A DNA stretch of 64,000 bases from Scenedesmus sp. ARA3 (Eukaryota; Chlorophyta; Chlorophyceae; Sphaeropleales; Scenedesmaceae), in contig RWJK01001622.1 of the NCBI GenBank assembly GCA_004335835.1, positions 1 through 64,000 of the forward strand, given 5' to 3'. Shown in pieces: positions 34,236 through 47,253 of the stretch. How positions within the stretch are numbered: position 1 is the first letter of the stretch; every line of letters starts with the position of its first letter. A program made the position numbers and the translations under genes. Under the pieces are notes generated by a model. That model saw only the letters and a list, made by a program, of their open reading frames with translations. It had not been told where the DNA came from and searched no databases.

Positions 34236-37200
34236 ATGCTAGCATGGCGCTGGGCCGCTTACACTGCAGCGTTGCTCCTGCTGACCACCGTCAGCTCTGC
34301 AGAGGGCGCTGCCACCGCAGGCACAGATCGGAACAACTGCACAACTCTTCATAAAGCTTGCACTAGGTGCCAGACCGTCAGCGCCTACATAGGGGGCTCG
34401 CTCGTCACGAGGAAAGTATGCCGGGCGTGCAACACCCAGCAGGGCTGGACGCTGGCTGGACAGGGCAGCAGCATGACGTGCGGTGAGCGTTTGCGAAGTA
34501 TTTGGAGGATTCGGTGTCGGCAGTGTTCCAGCAGCAGCAGCAGCTTCGGTCGGGTAGGCAACAGCAGGGCATCACCCACCCCGGGGTGCCCTGTGGATGA
34601 TGTTGATGCAGCAGCAGTCAACAGCCATGTGCGACCTCACCAGCAGGCCTGGAAGCGTGTGTTATTCAATTATTTCCTCTGCATCAGTCTCCTAGTTTTG
34701 CATCACCACCAGCTGCAATCCATTGCGTCACATGCACACAGCGTTGCACTGCAGCACATGCAGGTGTCTTGCCACGCTGATTGACACATCACCTGCAAAC
34801 TCTTCAAATACTGCCCGCCGCTGCTTACAATCTTGTTTTTAAAACCTCCATTTCCCATCCTCACCCCTGCAGCTTGCAGCTCGGGCCGCTTTGCAAGCGA
34901 CGGCGCCTGCAGCATCTGCACCAAAGGAATGGTGTGCCTCGGCGGCAATGCACCCCCGAGCAGCTGCCCCACAGGCCTCGCGACAGTTATGACAGGCGCC
35001 CGTTCCTTTGAGCAATGCCTCACAACTGCCGGCTTCGGCCGGCTCGTGAATAAGACAGCAGCTGGGCAGCTGCTGGTGCAGGCGCAGCCGTGCCAGGCTG
35101 GCAGTTACAATGCGGGAGGTAACAGCAGCCCGTGCCAGCGTTGCGGGTCGGGCCTGACGACTGCAGGAGAGGGAGCCAAATTGGCCAGGGACTGCGGTGA
35201 GTCAACGTGTCAAAGTAGTGTGAAAGAGTGCACTGTTTGCTGCTTTGGGGGAGGCCAGAGGCAACAGGGCAGCGCGCAGCATGCGTTAGTAGCGTCTTGA
35301 GGGTTGGGCAGCTGCTTGTGCAGGCACAGCTCTGCCAGGCAGGTTATTGCAGTTATGAAGCGGGAGGTAACAGCAGCCCCTGCCAGCGCTGCGGATCGGG
35401 CCTGACCACTGCAGGAGAGGGAGCCAAGTCGGCCAGGGACTGCGGTGAGTTGGCAAAAGTAGTGTGAATGATGATGAAAGTGTGCACTGTTTGCTGCAAT
35501 TTTGGATGCCAGAGGGAACAGGGCAGCGTGCAGCATGCGCTAGCAGCGTCCTGAGGGTTGGGCAGCTGCAGCTGCAGGCGCAGCCGTGCCAGGCAGTTAT
35601 AACGCGGGCGGCAACAGCAGCCCCTGCCAGCGCTGCGGGTCGGGCCTGACCACTGCAGGAGAAGGAGCCAAGTCGGCCAGGGATCGCGGTGAGTTAACAA
35701 AAGTAGATGTTCGATGCCCAAGTTGAACGACAAACAGGTGTGCATTACATACCGTTGCGGTGGTGCTGCAACCCGCTGTTACTACACCTTCTGATCGCGG
35801 CCGCTGCTCCTGCTGCTGATGTCATCAACTGCTCTCCTGAACTGCAGTTGCCCCAGCCGGCTCCTACATGGGTGGCGGCTCTGGTCTGCGCTGCCCCCGC
35901 GGCACCTACACACCCGCCTTCAACGATGCACCGGCATGCACCCCCTGCCGCAATGGGCTCACCACTGCAAATGAAGGCAGCAGTGCATCGTCAGCATGCA
36001 GGCTTGCAAAGGCAGGGTTTTATGTAACGGAGGTTCAGCTGCCAAATAACATAGCTGGCGAGCAGCTGCCAGCGGAGGTGCCAGGAGTGCCGGAACCAAA
36101 CGGAGTACAGGCAGCAGCAGCAGCGGCAGCGGCAACGGCAGCAGCAGCGGCAGCAGGAGATGCAAACGGCACATACACTGAGTATGTGGCGGTGCCTTGT
36201 CCTGTTGGGACCTATCAGGACAAGGAGTCAGAAGCCAGCAGCTGCACGCCATGCCCCAATGGTCTGACAACTAGGGAGCCTGGGGCAGATGGTGTTGTGC
36301 TGTGTCTGGCACCGCCAGGCGTGCAGCTGCTGCCAGGGGCGGAAAATGTCAGCGACTGCCCTGTGGGCAGTTACAAGGAGGGCTGGAACCTGAACCCCTG
36401 CATCAGCGTGAGTGGCTGCTGCCGACTCAGCATTTGTAGCTGATTATGTGTTATTAACGTGCCATGATGGATGGAGCATGGTTCCCTGCGCAGTGTTTGA
36501 CTGCCTACCTGCATGACCGGTGTTGTGCGTTGAGTGGGGGCTTTTTGAAAGCAGTGGCCCTTACAACATATCTATCTCGCTCTGTGTGCTGCTGCTGCTG
36601 CTGCTGCTGCCTGCAGTGTGGCGAGGGCCTTCTGACAGAGTCCACAGGCGCAGTCGCACTGGATGCCTGCTTCGTGCCTGCCGGCTGGGGCATTGAAATT
36701 GACACAACCACCAAAGCCCGCAGTGCAGTGATGTGTGTTTCAAACACCTACGGCCAAAGCAGCGCCTCATATGACCTGCTCACTACTCGCTGCATCCCTT
36801 GCCCGGAAGGCACTGCAACAGCCGACATACAGAGTGGCGTAACTGCAACAGCCGGTTACACCAGCAGCCAGGCATGCATGCCCCTTCCGGGTTGGGGTTA
36901 CACAGCAGCAGGGGCAGTTGAGAAATGCATGGTGGGCAGCTGGAGTGCCGGCGGGCAGCAGCGGGTGTGCCGGGCGTGCGCGGCGATGTACACCACAGCA
37001 GCAGAGGGAGCTGTGTCGTCCAACGAATGCTGGGTGGAAGCCGGATGGTGAGTTGCTGTGCTGCATTTGAAGTAGGCTTGTATTTCAAGAAGCTGTTTGA
37101 TGCAATGCTCTGTGTTGTGTCATCCAGCGAGTGCTGGGTGGAAGGCGGCTGGTGAGCTGCTGTGCTGGTTCTCAGGTTTTGCTTGTTTTGGGCAAACTTG

Positions 37201-38170
37201 GTTGATGTGATGCTCCGAGCTGTGTCGTCAAGTGAGTGCTGGGTGGAAGCCGACTGGTGAGTTGCGCGGTTGCTACGTTGCCCATATGTTGTACTCATTG
37301 TGCATGTTGTGTTTGAACTACTGCTGTTGATGAAGGGGTTGCAATTAGCAACCAAGCTTTCAAGCGAAGTGTTGACGTGAAGCTGCTGCTTGCACTCGAG
37401 CAGCAGGTGCTGGCGTGCTCGCTGTGTCCTGTGTCATGCACTGTACGGCTGCTGTGTTCCGTTCTGAGCCAGTCCCTCACAACGTCTCTTGTGCTGTACT
37501 GCGCTGCACTCTGCTGCACTCTGCTGTGTTGCATCCTGCTGCCTGCAGGGCTGTGCAGGGCTCTCGGGGGCTGCCCCGGCCTTGCAGCATCTGTGTTGTG
37601 TAATCAGCTGTGTGTGACATACTGCCTTTTGCTGCCCTGTGCTGTGTTCTGCTGTTTGCAGGGCTGTGCAGGGCTCTCGGGGGCTGCCCCGGCCTTGCAG
37701 CCAAGGCCTGCCAAGGATATGCTGCCCATCAGTAACACTTGGCCTGTAAGTGACATGTTGCTTTGTGCTGCCCTGTGCTGTGTTCTGCTGCCTGCAGGGC
37801 TGTGCAGGGCTCTCGGGGGCTGCCCCAGCCTTGCAGCCAAGGCAGCTTCTCTGTTGGGGGATCATCAGGGGCCCCCGGCGGCTCCTGCACCACCTGCCTT
37901 GAGGGCTTCACCACACAGGAGCCTGCAGCAGAGAGCGCTGACGACTGCAACAGTGCGTGGACAGTGCTGCTTGTTGCTTGTCGGGTGTTTGCGTGCTTAC
38001 TTTGCTGTGACAGAGATATGGAGCAGGATATGTGTGTCAGGTGCAAGTGAAAGGCGGCTTGCTGTTTACTAGTGTGCATATTCCGGTACTGTTGACGCCG
38101 CTGCTGCAGTGCCATGCACTGCCTGTGCATTCCTGTAATACACGCGCGTCACTGCAAGCCATGCTAACTG

Positions 38171-38267
<97 letters not shown>

Positions 38268-38952
38268 TGACACTACTTCAGTCTGCAGCCCTGGCTATGG
38301 CGGCGCTCAGTGCCAGCCATGCGGCTATGGAACATACTCCTTTGGCGGCTCAACAGACGCTTGCAGGAATTGCGGAGCAGGCCAAACAAGCGCCCGTGGC
38401 GCCGATTCCAGCTCGCAGTGTGTGGTAGTGTGGCCGCAGGACAGGGATAGCTACACCACACACGTTCACATCAGTGATGAAAGCGTGTGGACGGATTCGG
38501 CAGCTGGCGATGCTACGGAGCAAGGTTGCAGGGCGCAGTGCGGGGCCGGCTGCATCATGTATCGTTACAATGCGGGTGATAACAAGTGTCAGGTGCTTCT
38601 GGAGCTGACAGCTGGCTCGCCAGGGTTTAGCAGCCGGGCTGCGGTAGGGCTTAAGGCCTTCTCCGGCGGCGCGGTTTTGGACTATGTGTTTTACTATATT
38701 CCTGCGAGCCTGGATCTGGGGGTGCAGATTAAGGATGTGGGAAAAGTAACAATGGCTGAATGCTTGAAAGCTTGCAGCAGGAGTGAGGCATGTGTGTTGG
38801 TGCGCGTGGCTGGTAATGCCAGCAGCAGCAGCAGCAGCAGCCTGGACAGCTGTGTGTTGCTGAGTGGGCAGCTTGATGCGGATTGGGCGACGTCATATCA
38901 GGTGACGCCTCAGCGGCTGCTGAGTGATGGCTTTGTTGTGGATACGCTGTGA
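34236..38952 (+). CDS. Secreted Cys-rich ephrin-receptor-like repeat protein A
   Basis: Exons: 34236-34482, 34873-35196, 35848-36407, 36617-37047, 37798-37952, 38282-38952; 795 aa. The N terminus MLAWRWAAYTAALLLLTTVS is a clear signal peptide. A short Cys motif follows, then about seven GCC2/GCC3 (ephrin-receptor-like, TNFR-like) units of the form CPxGTY, CxPC, GLTT, C (for example CPRGTYTPAFNDAPACTPC). The last exon begins CSPGYGGAQCQPC and contains two paired-Cys segments (GCRAQCGAGCIMYRY and AECLKACSRSEACV) that resemble PAN/Apple-like modules. No C-terminal membrane span or GPI signal is seen, so a secreted or cell-wall role is inferred; ligand and function are unknown. It is the tandem paralogue of the gene at 43206-49744. 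Junctions of exons 2, 4 and 5 carry tandem copies, and intron 5 contains a (CTG)n of about 32 units. Confidence 0.82.
35306..35688 (+). repeat. Two intronic copies of Cys-rich gene A exon 2 end
   Basis: Copies of the QPCQAG to GLTTAGEGAK coding segment with donors at 35445 and 35689 (real donor 35197; spacings 248 and 244). In the last copy the terminal Cys codon TGC is CGC. Copies code for a complete Cys-rich half-repeat. Confidence 0.95.
37118..37256 (+). repeat. Two intronic copies of Cys-rich gene A exon 4 end
   Basis: SSECWVEGGW-type and SECWVEADW-type ends with donors at 37152 and 37257 (real donor 37048; spacings 104 and 105 bp). Confidence 0.94.
37500..37797 (+). repeat. Two intronic copies of Cys-rich gene A exon 5 start
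   Basis: Copies of AVQGSRGLPQPCS begin at 37549 and 37662; the functional exon is at 37798 (spacings 113 and 136). Upstream intron sequence with GTGTTCTGCTG is repeated with them. Confidence 0.94.
38171..38268 (+). repeat. (CTG)n microsatellite of about 32 units
   Basis: An uninterrupted CTG/TGC/GCT run of about 98 bp in intron 5 of Cys-rich gene A, ending 13 bp before the acceptor AG of the last exon. Confidence 0.98.
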
Positions 38953-39010
38953 TGCAGTCACACTGGCCATGCACCCATACCTTGTGCATACGCTGTGATG
39001 CAGTCGCAAC
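38940..39010 (+). repeat. Copy of the Cys-rich gene A stop-codon region
   Basis: ATACGCTGTGATGCAGTC, which spans the final codons and TGA, recurs 46 bp downstream (38942 and 38988). Confidence 0.85.
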
Positions 39011-42000
39011 TGCATACACATACGGTGGCTCTTTTTTTGTGACAGACACACTGTTGCTGATAGATACACACTGTTGCTGGTAGAGGTTGCATTGGTGTCT
39101 ACAGTGAAACGCACACTGTTGCAGTGTGCAGCTGCATTGCGCCGTGCAGCTTTGCTTACTGCTGGGCACTTGGTTACAGCCACGGCTGCCGCCTTATATG
39201 GATTCCTTGCTTATGTTGGCTGCAGCTGCTGCAGCAGCTCGTGACAGGCGCTGCACAAGCATGTGCAGCCAGACCTGCAGCTGCAGTGGCTGCAAATGTG
39301 ACATGGTTTATGTCACATGGGCAGCGGGTGTCATCTCCCAGCAGGGTTACTCACACAACATACGATGCAATGTTTCATTTCATGCTCAAATATGGGGAGT
39401 TTGCTTGCAACTACAGCCCGTATGGCTGTGGCAGAGTGCATGTCAGCAAGTTGGTGCCGTTCTGTTGCGAAGTACAACGTTCAAAAACAGGCGCAAGCAC
39501 TTGCGTGCATTAGGAGCAGCACACACTGCTGCCGAGCTTCTGTCAAGCAGAACAGTGTGCAGGGTGCTGCTTGTGGGCTGCAGTACAGTACTGTGCTACA
39601 GCGGTTGACTTGCATGACCCGGGCTTGGTTGATGGTCTGCTGTGTTTGACCAACCTACCACCTGATGCATTCGTGGCAGGGGAAGGAGATTTGCTTCTGA
39701 CGCTGAGCTGCCATGGTTTGAGTTTTGACCCTTCTTTTTGGGATAGAGTTCACAGTTGCATTGCATCGTTGGGGCTGCATCTGCATCGTCTGCAGCTCAC
39801 TCTAGGCAAAGTGCATTGAGTTTTGCGCCCTGCATTTGAACTTGTGCACACATGTACTGCGGCATTGCACATGTACTGCTGATGCATTGAACGGGCCACA
39901 GCCGCTGCGTGTGCGGTGCTGTTGCTCCACGTGGCTGTCGCTTCTGTTCCGTCTGTTGCGTTTTGGAGGCTTGAGTGTGCTGCTCAGAACGCTGCTGGCA
40001 TGGCTGCCAGCTTTGGCATGGCAGCCAGCTAGGGTTTCATATAGCGGTGTCAGTTGATGGGTTGTTTTTGCCTGAGCCAGCACTCTCCTGTTTGAACGTT
40101 TGAAGATGCAGGCATGCGTGCTGCGTTGGGTTGATTGCTAACACTGCAGCGCAGCGGTCCATGGCAGCGATTCACTGCAGCGGTCCATGGTCTGGCTATT
40201 CAACAGTGGGCAATGAAAGTCGGCACAGCTTGGCATGCTGACTCCCTGCTAGCTTCAATGTGCCGGCAGGCAGCTGCTTTGGTGTTGTGTTGTTGAAGTG
40301 ATGCGGTGGATTTTGAGCAGCAGTGCCGGGAGAACAGCAGCCGCAGGATCACGCAGCAAAGGTGTTTGTCTTGATTGTGGTTGCCGTCCTTGTATGAGGG
40401 GGTCTTCAGAAAATGCGGTTGCATTGCATACTGGTGGTGGGAGGTGTAGACGGCAGTGCAAGGAATGGCTGTGTGTGGCTTGGAAAGCACAGCATCAGCT
40501 GCTGCTGTCAGCTGCTGACTGTCGCAGGCTTGCTTGGGACATTTTGCACGTTGTGCCTGAAGATTGAAAGCTGGTGGTGGTTACGAGTCACCCTATGAGA
40601 AGGGTGCAGGGGTTTGTGCCGCGCTGCAGAGGGTGTTACATGATGATGATGGGGGACTGCAGGTGTCATGTGTCAGATGGAATGAATGTTTGCAGCCAGT
40701 CAGCAGCTGCTGTGCTGTGCCGAGCTGCATACTGTGCACTGCTGCTGCATCCAAGGTGGCAGGTGATTGTCATCTTATGATCAAGGGTGCAGCTTCTTCC
40801 AGCGCTGGGCTGCGGAGCGTGCCTGCATGCACATGCATATGCACAGCATGGCAGCATTTAATGCACATGATGATGGGGAACTGCAGATGACGGAATGCTT
40901 GATGGAGTGCAGCAAAGGTGGCGGCTGCTGCTTTTTAGCTGCATGCTTACGTGGGTTTGAAGCTGTGTTGGCAGCTGTTGGTCGTGCATACGGTGAACTG
41001 CGGCAGAACTGAACTTATATGCAGGACTTGCACTTTCTGGTGTTACTTGACATTGACTGCAATTGACATGCAGCGCAGCAGTTGCTACTGCTGCTGCTCT
41101 GGTTGAGGCGCTGATGCAGAGTGAAGCACTGCTGCTGCCTGCAGAAAAACACAGCCGCAAAGCACGGTGATTTGAATCTGCTTGCGAGCTTGACCTGGTG
41201 TGAGGCTGGGTTTTGGGCTGTGAGGAGTCTGCAGGGTATTTGATTGAATGTTCAACAGTTGCTGCTGTGTGGATACCGGCCGAGCCCTACACCTCGCGTG
41301 CTGCTGTTGAAGCGTCCTTGCAGCCTTTAAGGTGTTCTTGACGTTGCTTTGTTGGTGCAGTGTGCACATTTTGACCAGCTAATGAAAGTGGGACACTGGC
41401 GTTGCTTGTCGCTGAACTGCGTTACAATCGTCCCCAACAGATGCCACTGTGTGGTGGCTTGATGTCAGGGCTGCTTTGCAGCTGCAAGCAGCTGCCTGCC
41501 AGAGGATAAAAAAGTTGTTTTGAAAAGAGCTGTGATAGCTTGAGTGGGCTGTTACAGCATGGACAGATGCCTTTTCACTTGCTGGCTGAGGTTGCTGGCA
41601 GTTTTGGATCTGGGCCGTTTGAGGACGGTGCGCAAGGGCTCTGTTGCTTTGTGTTGTGTCTCTCGCTGTGCGTTATGCACTTGGCAAGCTGATGTATGGT
41701 GTTGCATTGGCCGCAGAACGAAGCATAGCTGGAGTCCTTGCGGTGTGCTTGATCATGCATTCACTTGGCCATGCTTGGTTACGCCTGGGCATATATGTTG
41801 CTCATTGCCGCATTGCTGGCAGTTGACATTTGTTTCCATACAGCAGCATGCTGTGTTATAATGCGGAGCTGTGCCTGCTGCCAGGAAATACACATGGCTT
41901 GGTTTGCCAGGAGACCTGGGCATGTCCGGCTTTGCTGTTGCCTCACGCTGCTTCAATGCAATCAATTGCACTGGCGTTGTGCTTCTGGGGAGTTACGCAT

Positions 42001-43205
42001 TTCTCGCTCCTCCAGCTGAGTGTTTTTTCCGTCCAGCTGCATGTGTTATATGTGCGCCTGCTGGCCGAATGCCGGCCGGGTGAAGGTCACATCTACAGGA
42101 CTGCATATTCATCATCATGACATGAGTGCTGCCCGGCGGCATACTGCTGGCTCTGTCCTTCCCTTTTTGAAAGCCTTTCTCAGAGATTTGTCATCAGTAT
42201 ACAGCCACTTGCTGTCACCTAGCGGTGCAGCAGCGACTACTGATCTTTAACAATGCCAGCGTGTATCCTGCACCAGGAACTCAGGCCTGGGTGTGACCAA
42301 ACCTGCCCGGTTGAGGTGCGTGAAAGTTTAACTTCTGTTTGACGGCTTTGATACCGCTCAGCCCGCCACAATCAGCGACAGAATGACTTCCAAAATGTGA
42401 CCATTATGAACTTGGCCTGCACGCCAGCATGAAGCGGATGCATTAAATTCACACCTGCCTTGCTGCTGTAAAGCCAGCAGCAGCTCAGCTCGGCAGCCGA
42501 GCCACTGCTAGCCAGCAGTGCCCCTGCCAGCCAGCAGCCGCAGTGCTGAGCTGCTGTCACAGCTCGGTGCCTGATGCAGGGCAGCGTGCAGGGAAACCTA
42601 CCAACAGCACACGCACTGCATGTTACAGGGTCAATCAACCGCTATGATGAAAAGTCACTGTTCGGTGGTGCCGTCTCTGGCATCGCACGCAGGGCTAGGC
42701 CCCCATAGCAGCCGGCGAGAGGCTTATCACACATCACACCTTTGACCAGTCGCTGAATCACATTATCAGTCCCGCTTACTGGCAAGCGTTCATTATGCAA
42801 TATAGCACCACATATAAAATGATTTAACAGTGATAGCGGGCAGCTTTTGTATTCCAAGGAAACGTGAACTTCGCCGGAGGTTGCAGTACGCCAACCAAAC
42901 CACACCACTACCTCCCAGGGTACTGTTCTAGCACTAACCGTAGAACGCTGATCAACTTATTTTGTTTGAACATCTGGGATCTTGGTCGATTGACAGCTGC
43001 CTGTGCTGCAGCACTAGCACTGTTAAACTACCTGCCTGCCAGTCGGTCCTTTGTCAAGCCATACTGCGCACGAACTGACCGCATATCTTTTGATCTATGC
43101 CTGTGCTTTGATCAAGGTGACAGCAGCTCATCGTAGCTGCGATGGCGTGGAGATGAGGCCACGCTTGCCAGGCAGCGCAGCACGCTGCACGCCGCTAATA
43201 AAGCC
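38953..43205. other. 4.2-kb intergenic region between the two Cys-rich paralogues
   Basis: No intact gene. 40860-40930 encodes a segment resembling the C-terminal motif of the flanking genes (MTECLMECSKGGGCC against MAECLKACSRSEACV), and a related stretch sits near 40634-40700, so a decayed paralogue or dispersed exon copies are possible. CAGCGGTCCATGG is directly repeated at about 40151 and 40176. Confidence 0.45.
40767..41012 (+). pseudogene. Possible decayed fragment of a third Cys-rich paralogue
   Basis: The open frame contains DDGELQMTECLMECSKGGGC, which matches the spacing of Cys and of ECL/CS in the last exons of the neighbouring paralogues (DVGKVTMAECLKACSRSEAC). The similarity is short and the flanks do not align by eye, so this is tentative. 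Confidence 0.3.
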
Positions 43206-43820
43206 ATGAACAGCAATGTTACAAGATACGTGTTACATCTGCTGCTGCTACTGGCGCTGGCAGCTCCGGTCCACAGCAGCAGCAGCAAGCTGAGCACGAA
43301 TGGTGCTGGCAGCCCAGAGCTCTGCAGCCAGGTGCACCGAGCGTGCAACAGATGCGTTTACGCAAGGAAAACGAGAGACAGCAGCGCAGCCACGACTCTG
43401 GTTTGTTTGGGCTGCACTGGAGGCTATCGCCTGAAGAAAGCCTGGACACCAGCAGACACACCAACATGTGGTGAGCAAGTGCTTGTTGCTGGACCGTCAG
43501 TGTGCATGATGGCACGGATATCTCGTGCATGAGCAAAGCAGCAGATGCTTGATGCAAACAGAACACATTGTGCACATCTGTCACGTCGTGCAGCACCGCC
43601 AGCTGGCAGCTGCAGATCAGCATGGTACTGCCGATCCATGGGACACTTTGCCTGTTCCTGCTGTCAGTTTGAGCCTGTGCACTCGGTACCAACTTGCAAA
43701 ACCCAGCTGGTACAACATGTTTCACTTTTTCAGGACAACAACTGTCTTTGCGCCCTCTGTCATGGTGTGAAGCACCCTGCTGCCACCATCTCGATCAGGA
43801 ACAAACAGCAGCACTGCTTC

Positions 43821-43877
<57 letters not shown>

Positions 43878-43927
43878 NNNNNNNNNNNNNNNNNNNNNNN
43901 NNNNNNNNNNNNNNNNNNNNNNNNNNN

Positions 43928-43984
<57 letters not shown>

Positions 43985-44815
43985 ACAGAGTGCGCTGCCG
44001 GCAGGTTCTGGTCCCCCAGCGCACAGGACTGCATGTTCTGCCCCAAAGGACTGTACTGCTCTGGAGGTGACTTGCCAGCAGGAGAGTGCCCCGCAGGACT
44101 AGCCACCATATTGGTTGGTGCTAGGACGCTTGATCAGTGCTTCACAAAGCCAGGATATGGCAGGATCAGCTATAGGGGCGCTGATGGAAGGCTGGCAGTG
44201 GCGGCTAGTGTGTGTCCTCCGGGGAGGTATAACCAAGGTGGGTAGGTAATGGAGTTAGTCCAAGAGTGATGGACGGCAGCAGTGAAGTGTGGCGCTGCTA
44301 GCGCTATGGCAGTGCAGCAGGGTAGAGAGGGAGAGCAAGGCAGGAAATATGCAGCACTGGAAGGGTGCTTGAATCATGAACAGCACAAGAGCTGCTGCAT
44401 GGCAGCACAGCGATGTGACGACAGCCGCTCAAACATGGCAGTTGAAACAATGCTGGACAAAGGCAGCAGCAGCAGCAGCAGCAGCAGCAGCTATTGCGTT
44501 TTGGAAGGCAGCCAAGTGCAGTGCTGCACACAGTCCTCTGGCGCGTTCTGACACAGCTGCAGCAACTGACTTTTGCCGCTCCTGCACCGTGTTGTGTGCT
44601 GCAGGCGGCAACAGCATGGGCTGCAAGCAGTGCCCGCCAGGTGGGAGGCAGAAAGAGTTCTGCTGCTGATGATGCTACTGCACCTGTCACAGCGGCATGG
44701 CCGACAATGTTGTGCAAGCTCTGTGTGTAGCATGTGTCCAGCACAGCAGCTCTTGTGCGCGAATCAACACTTCAACACAAGTTGTGGTGGTGTGGCTAAA
44801 ACGTTGGAATCAACA

Positions 44816-44854
<39 letters not shown>

Positions 44855-47185
44855 AGGGCTGACCACTGTCCAGGCAGCATCCACGGCCTACTCGCAGTGC
44901 GGTGAGCGCAAGATGCACATGCTGTGCCAGCTGCTGCCAAGACCGAGCTAATTGCATGTTGCCAGCGAGCTGTGGCACCTCACTGCATTACAATTTGTCT
45001 TCTTTTAAACACCCTAGAGACTGTCTGCTGATCAGCCTGAGCCATGACAGAGCGTGACCTACACAATGCCAGCCCCTTTCGACGCCTTTTAGTACAGAAG
45101 CAGCACATGGGGCAGCTGTCAAGTCAGACATGTGACAGTGCCCAGCACCCAACGGCTGGCAGCAGTCGATGCACACACACGTAGAATCTTCAGGCAGGTG
45201 TGGCAAGCTGCTGTGGTTTGGATCAACTCCTGCATATGTATGTTCACCTGCCATCAACTGCCGCAGTGGCCCCACCCGGCTACTGTATGGGCAACAGTGC
45301 TGCCAAGAAGTGCCCCAGGGGCACCTACACGGACAGCTTCAACACGCTGAGCTTCTGGTGAGCTGCGATAACTTTTGCTGCTGCTGCTGCTGCTGCTGTT
45401 GGTGTGTCAACAGCCGGAAGTCGTGGTGAGTTCTGCTGTGCTGCAGCAGTTGCATATCTTTTCAAAACCAGGGGCACCTACACAGACACCTTCAAGATTC
45501 TGAGCTTCTGGTGGGCTGCTGGAACTTTGCTGCTGCTGCTGGTGGTTCAATAACCTGACAAGGTAGTGTCTTGGTCTGCAACAGACACAAAGGTGCTGTT
45601 GCAGAGCGTACCCTGGCAGCGGTGGCAGGCTGTGTAAAGCATTCGTCACTCAAGAATGCCATTGCATAAGCTACTTGCATCCATGCACGTTGCACATACA
45701 ATGTTTCACTGCTGCCTAACAGATCCGATTAGGCTGACAGTGGCTGCTGTTTTCTTTTCGTCACCTGCTACTGCTTGTGCTGCTGCTGCTATGCTGGATG
45801 TACAGCATTCCCTGCAAGGCTGGCCTCACAACACCAGATGAGGCCAGCACCAGCATTGGGGCATGCAAGCTGGCAACCCGCGGCTACCACCTCACTGTCA
45901 CACAGTCAAACAGAACAGCAGCACAGCAGACCGGCAATCTGGACACTTCTGCTGGTGGCAACAGCAGCACCAACTCATCAAATGGGCTGCAGAGTTCGAA
46001 GGATCCGTTCGTTGCGAGCATTGCAGCAGCGTTGTGTCCTCCGAACAGCTACCAAGATGGGGAGACAACACAGCAGCAGTGCACACCATGCCCGCATGGG
46101 TTACGCACAGAGCAGGTGAGGCCAGGCTTGTATGTTTGCCGCACTTTTTGCACATCTATCAGCTCCTCCCGCCCAAGGGGAGCATCTCTGCATGTCCAAC
46201 ATGGTAGGCCCACAGCAAGCAGGTGCATTGCTTGAGGCATTTTGAGCACGCACAGAGCAGGTGGGAGCAGGCTTGCAACTCACTCTGTTTACATGTCTGC
46301 CCCTCCTAGCCATACAAAAGAAGCAAGCTTGCATGTTTGTCACTGCATCACCGCAGCAAGAGGCTCATGGCTGTGCCCCTAGCTTTTCATATGGACAGCA
46401 GGCAGATGGTCAATTAAGCTGACCCACCCAGCGCAGAGACGACTGGGTGGTTGGCAAGGCTGCAAATGAACGTACAATCAGGGTTACGGCTGGCAGCAGC
46501 AGCAGCAGCAGCAAAAGCAGCAAAACTCTGCACAGTGTCTAAACACAGTCACATAACAGAGCATGATGTGCTATGCAGGCGGGGGCAGATGGTGTTGCGC
46601 TGTGCCTGGCGCCGCCTGGCATGCAGCTGCTGCCTGGTGATGGCAGCATCAGCGACTGCCCTGTGGGCAGCTACAAGGAGGGCTGGAACCTGAACCCCTG
46701 CATCAGCGTGAGTGACTGCTGCTGACTCAGCATTAGGAAGTTTAAGATGCATAGAAATTCCAAAAACTGATTTTCATGCTGAGGTGGCTGGAACCTGAAC
46801 CCCTGCATCAGCGTGAGTGGCTGCTGCTGACCTCAGCATTGGTTTACAATGCTGACCCCTTGCAATGCGGAACTCGCCATTTGCATGCTGCTCTTTAGCC
46901 TAAATGCTCGGAGCATGGCTGGAATCTGAATCGCTGCATCAGCGTGAGTGGCTGCCTTCCCGACTGCAGTAAACCACACCAGTTGAAGAGACAGTGTAAC
47001 GCAGTAAAGGTAGCAGCAGTTACGGCCAGCAGCAGTCCTCCTCAAGCAACTGCAACGTCATGACCTCCACGTCATACGGCTAGAGTACAAAAGGCAAGCT
47101 GACGTCTGAAGTTGGCGGATCATGACTCGTTTCTTACTACATAATTTCTCCCGCTCACCTGCCCACCAGCCTGCCTGCCTGTCCG

Positions 47186-47220
<35 letters not shown>

Positions 47221-47221
47221 G

Positions 47222-47253
<32 letters not shown>

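Noticed and set aside
40200..42250. Several short Cys-rich frames between the paralogues
   Set aside because: Apart from one short motif near 40880, they do not align with the neighbouring proteins, and Cys richness follows from TGC/CTG composition.
43545..44245. Open frames spanning the N gap with poly-Leu, poly-Ala or poly-Cys
   Set aside because: They are translations of intronic (CTG)n and of unknown bases. The true coding frame enters at 43989.
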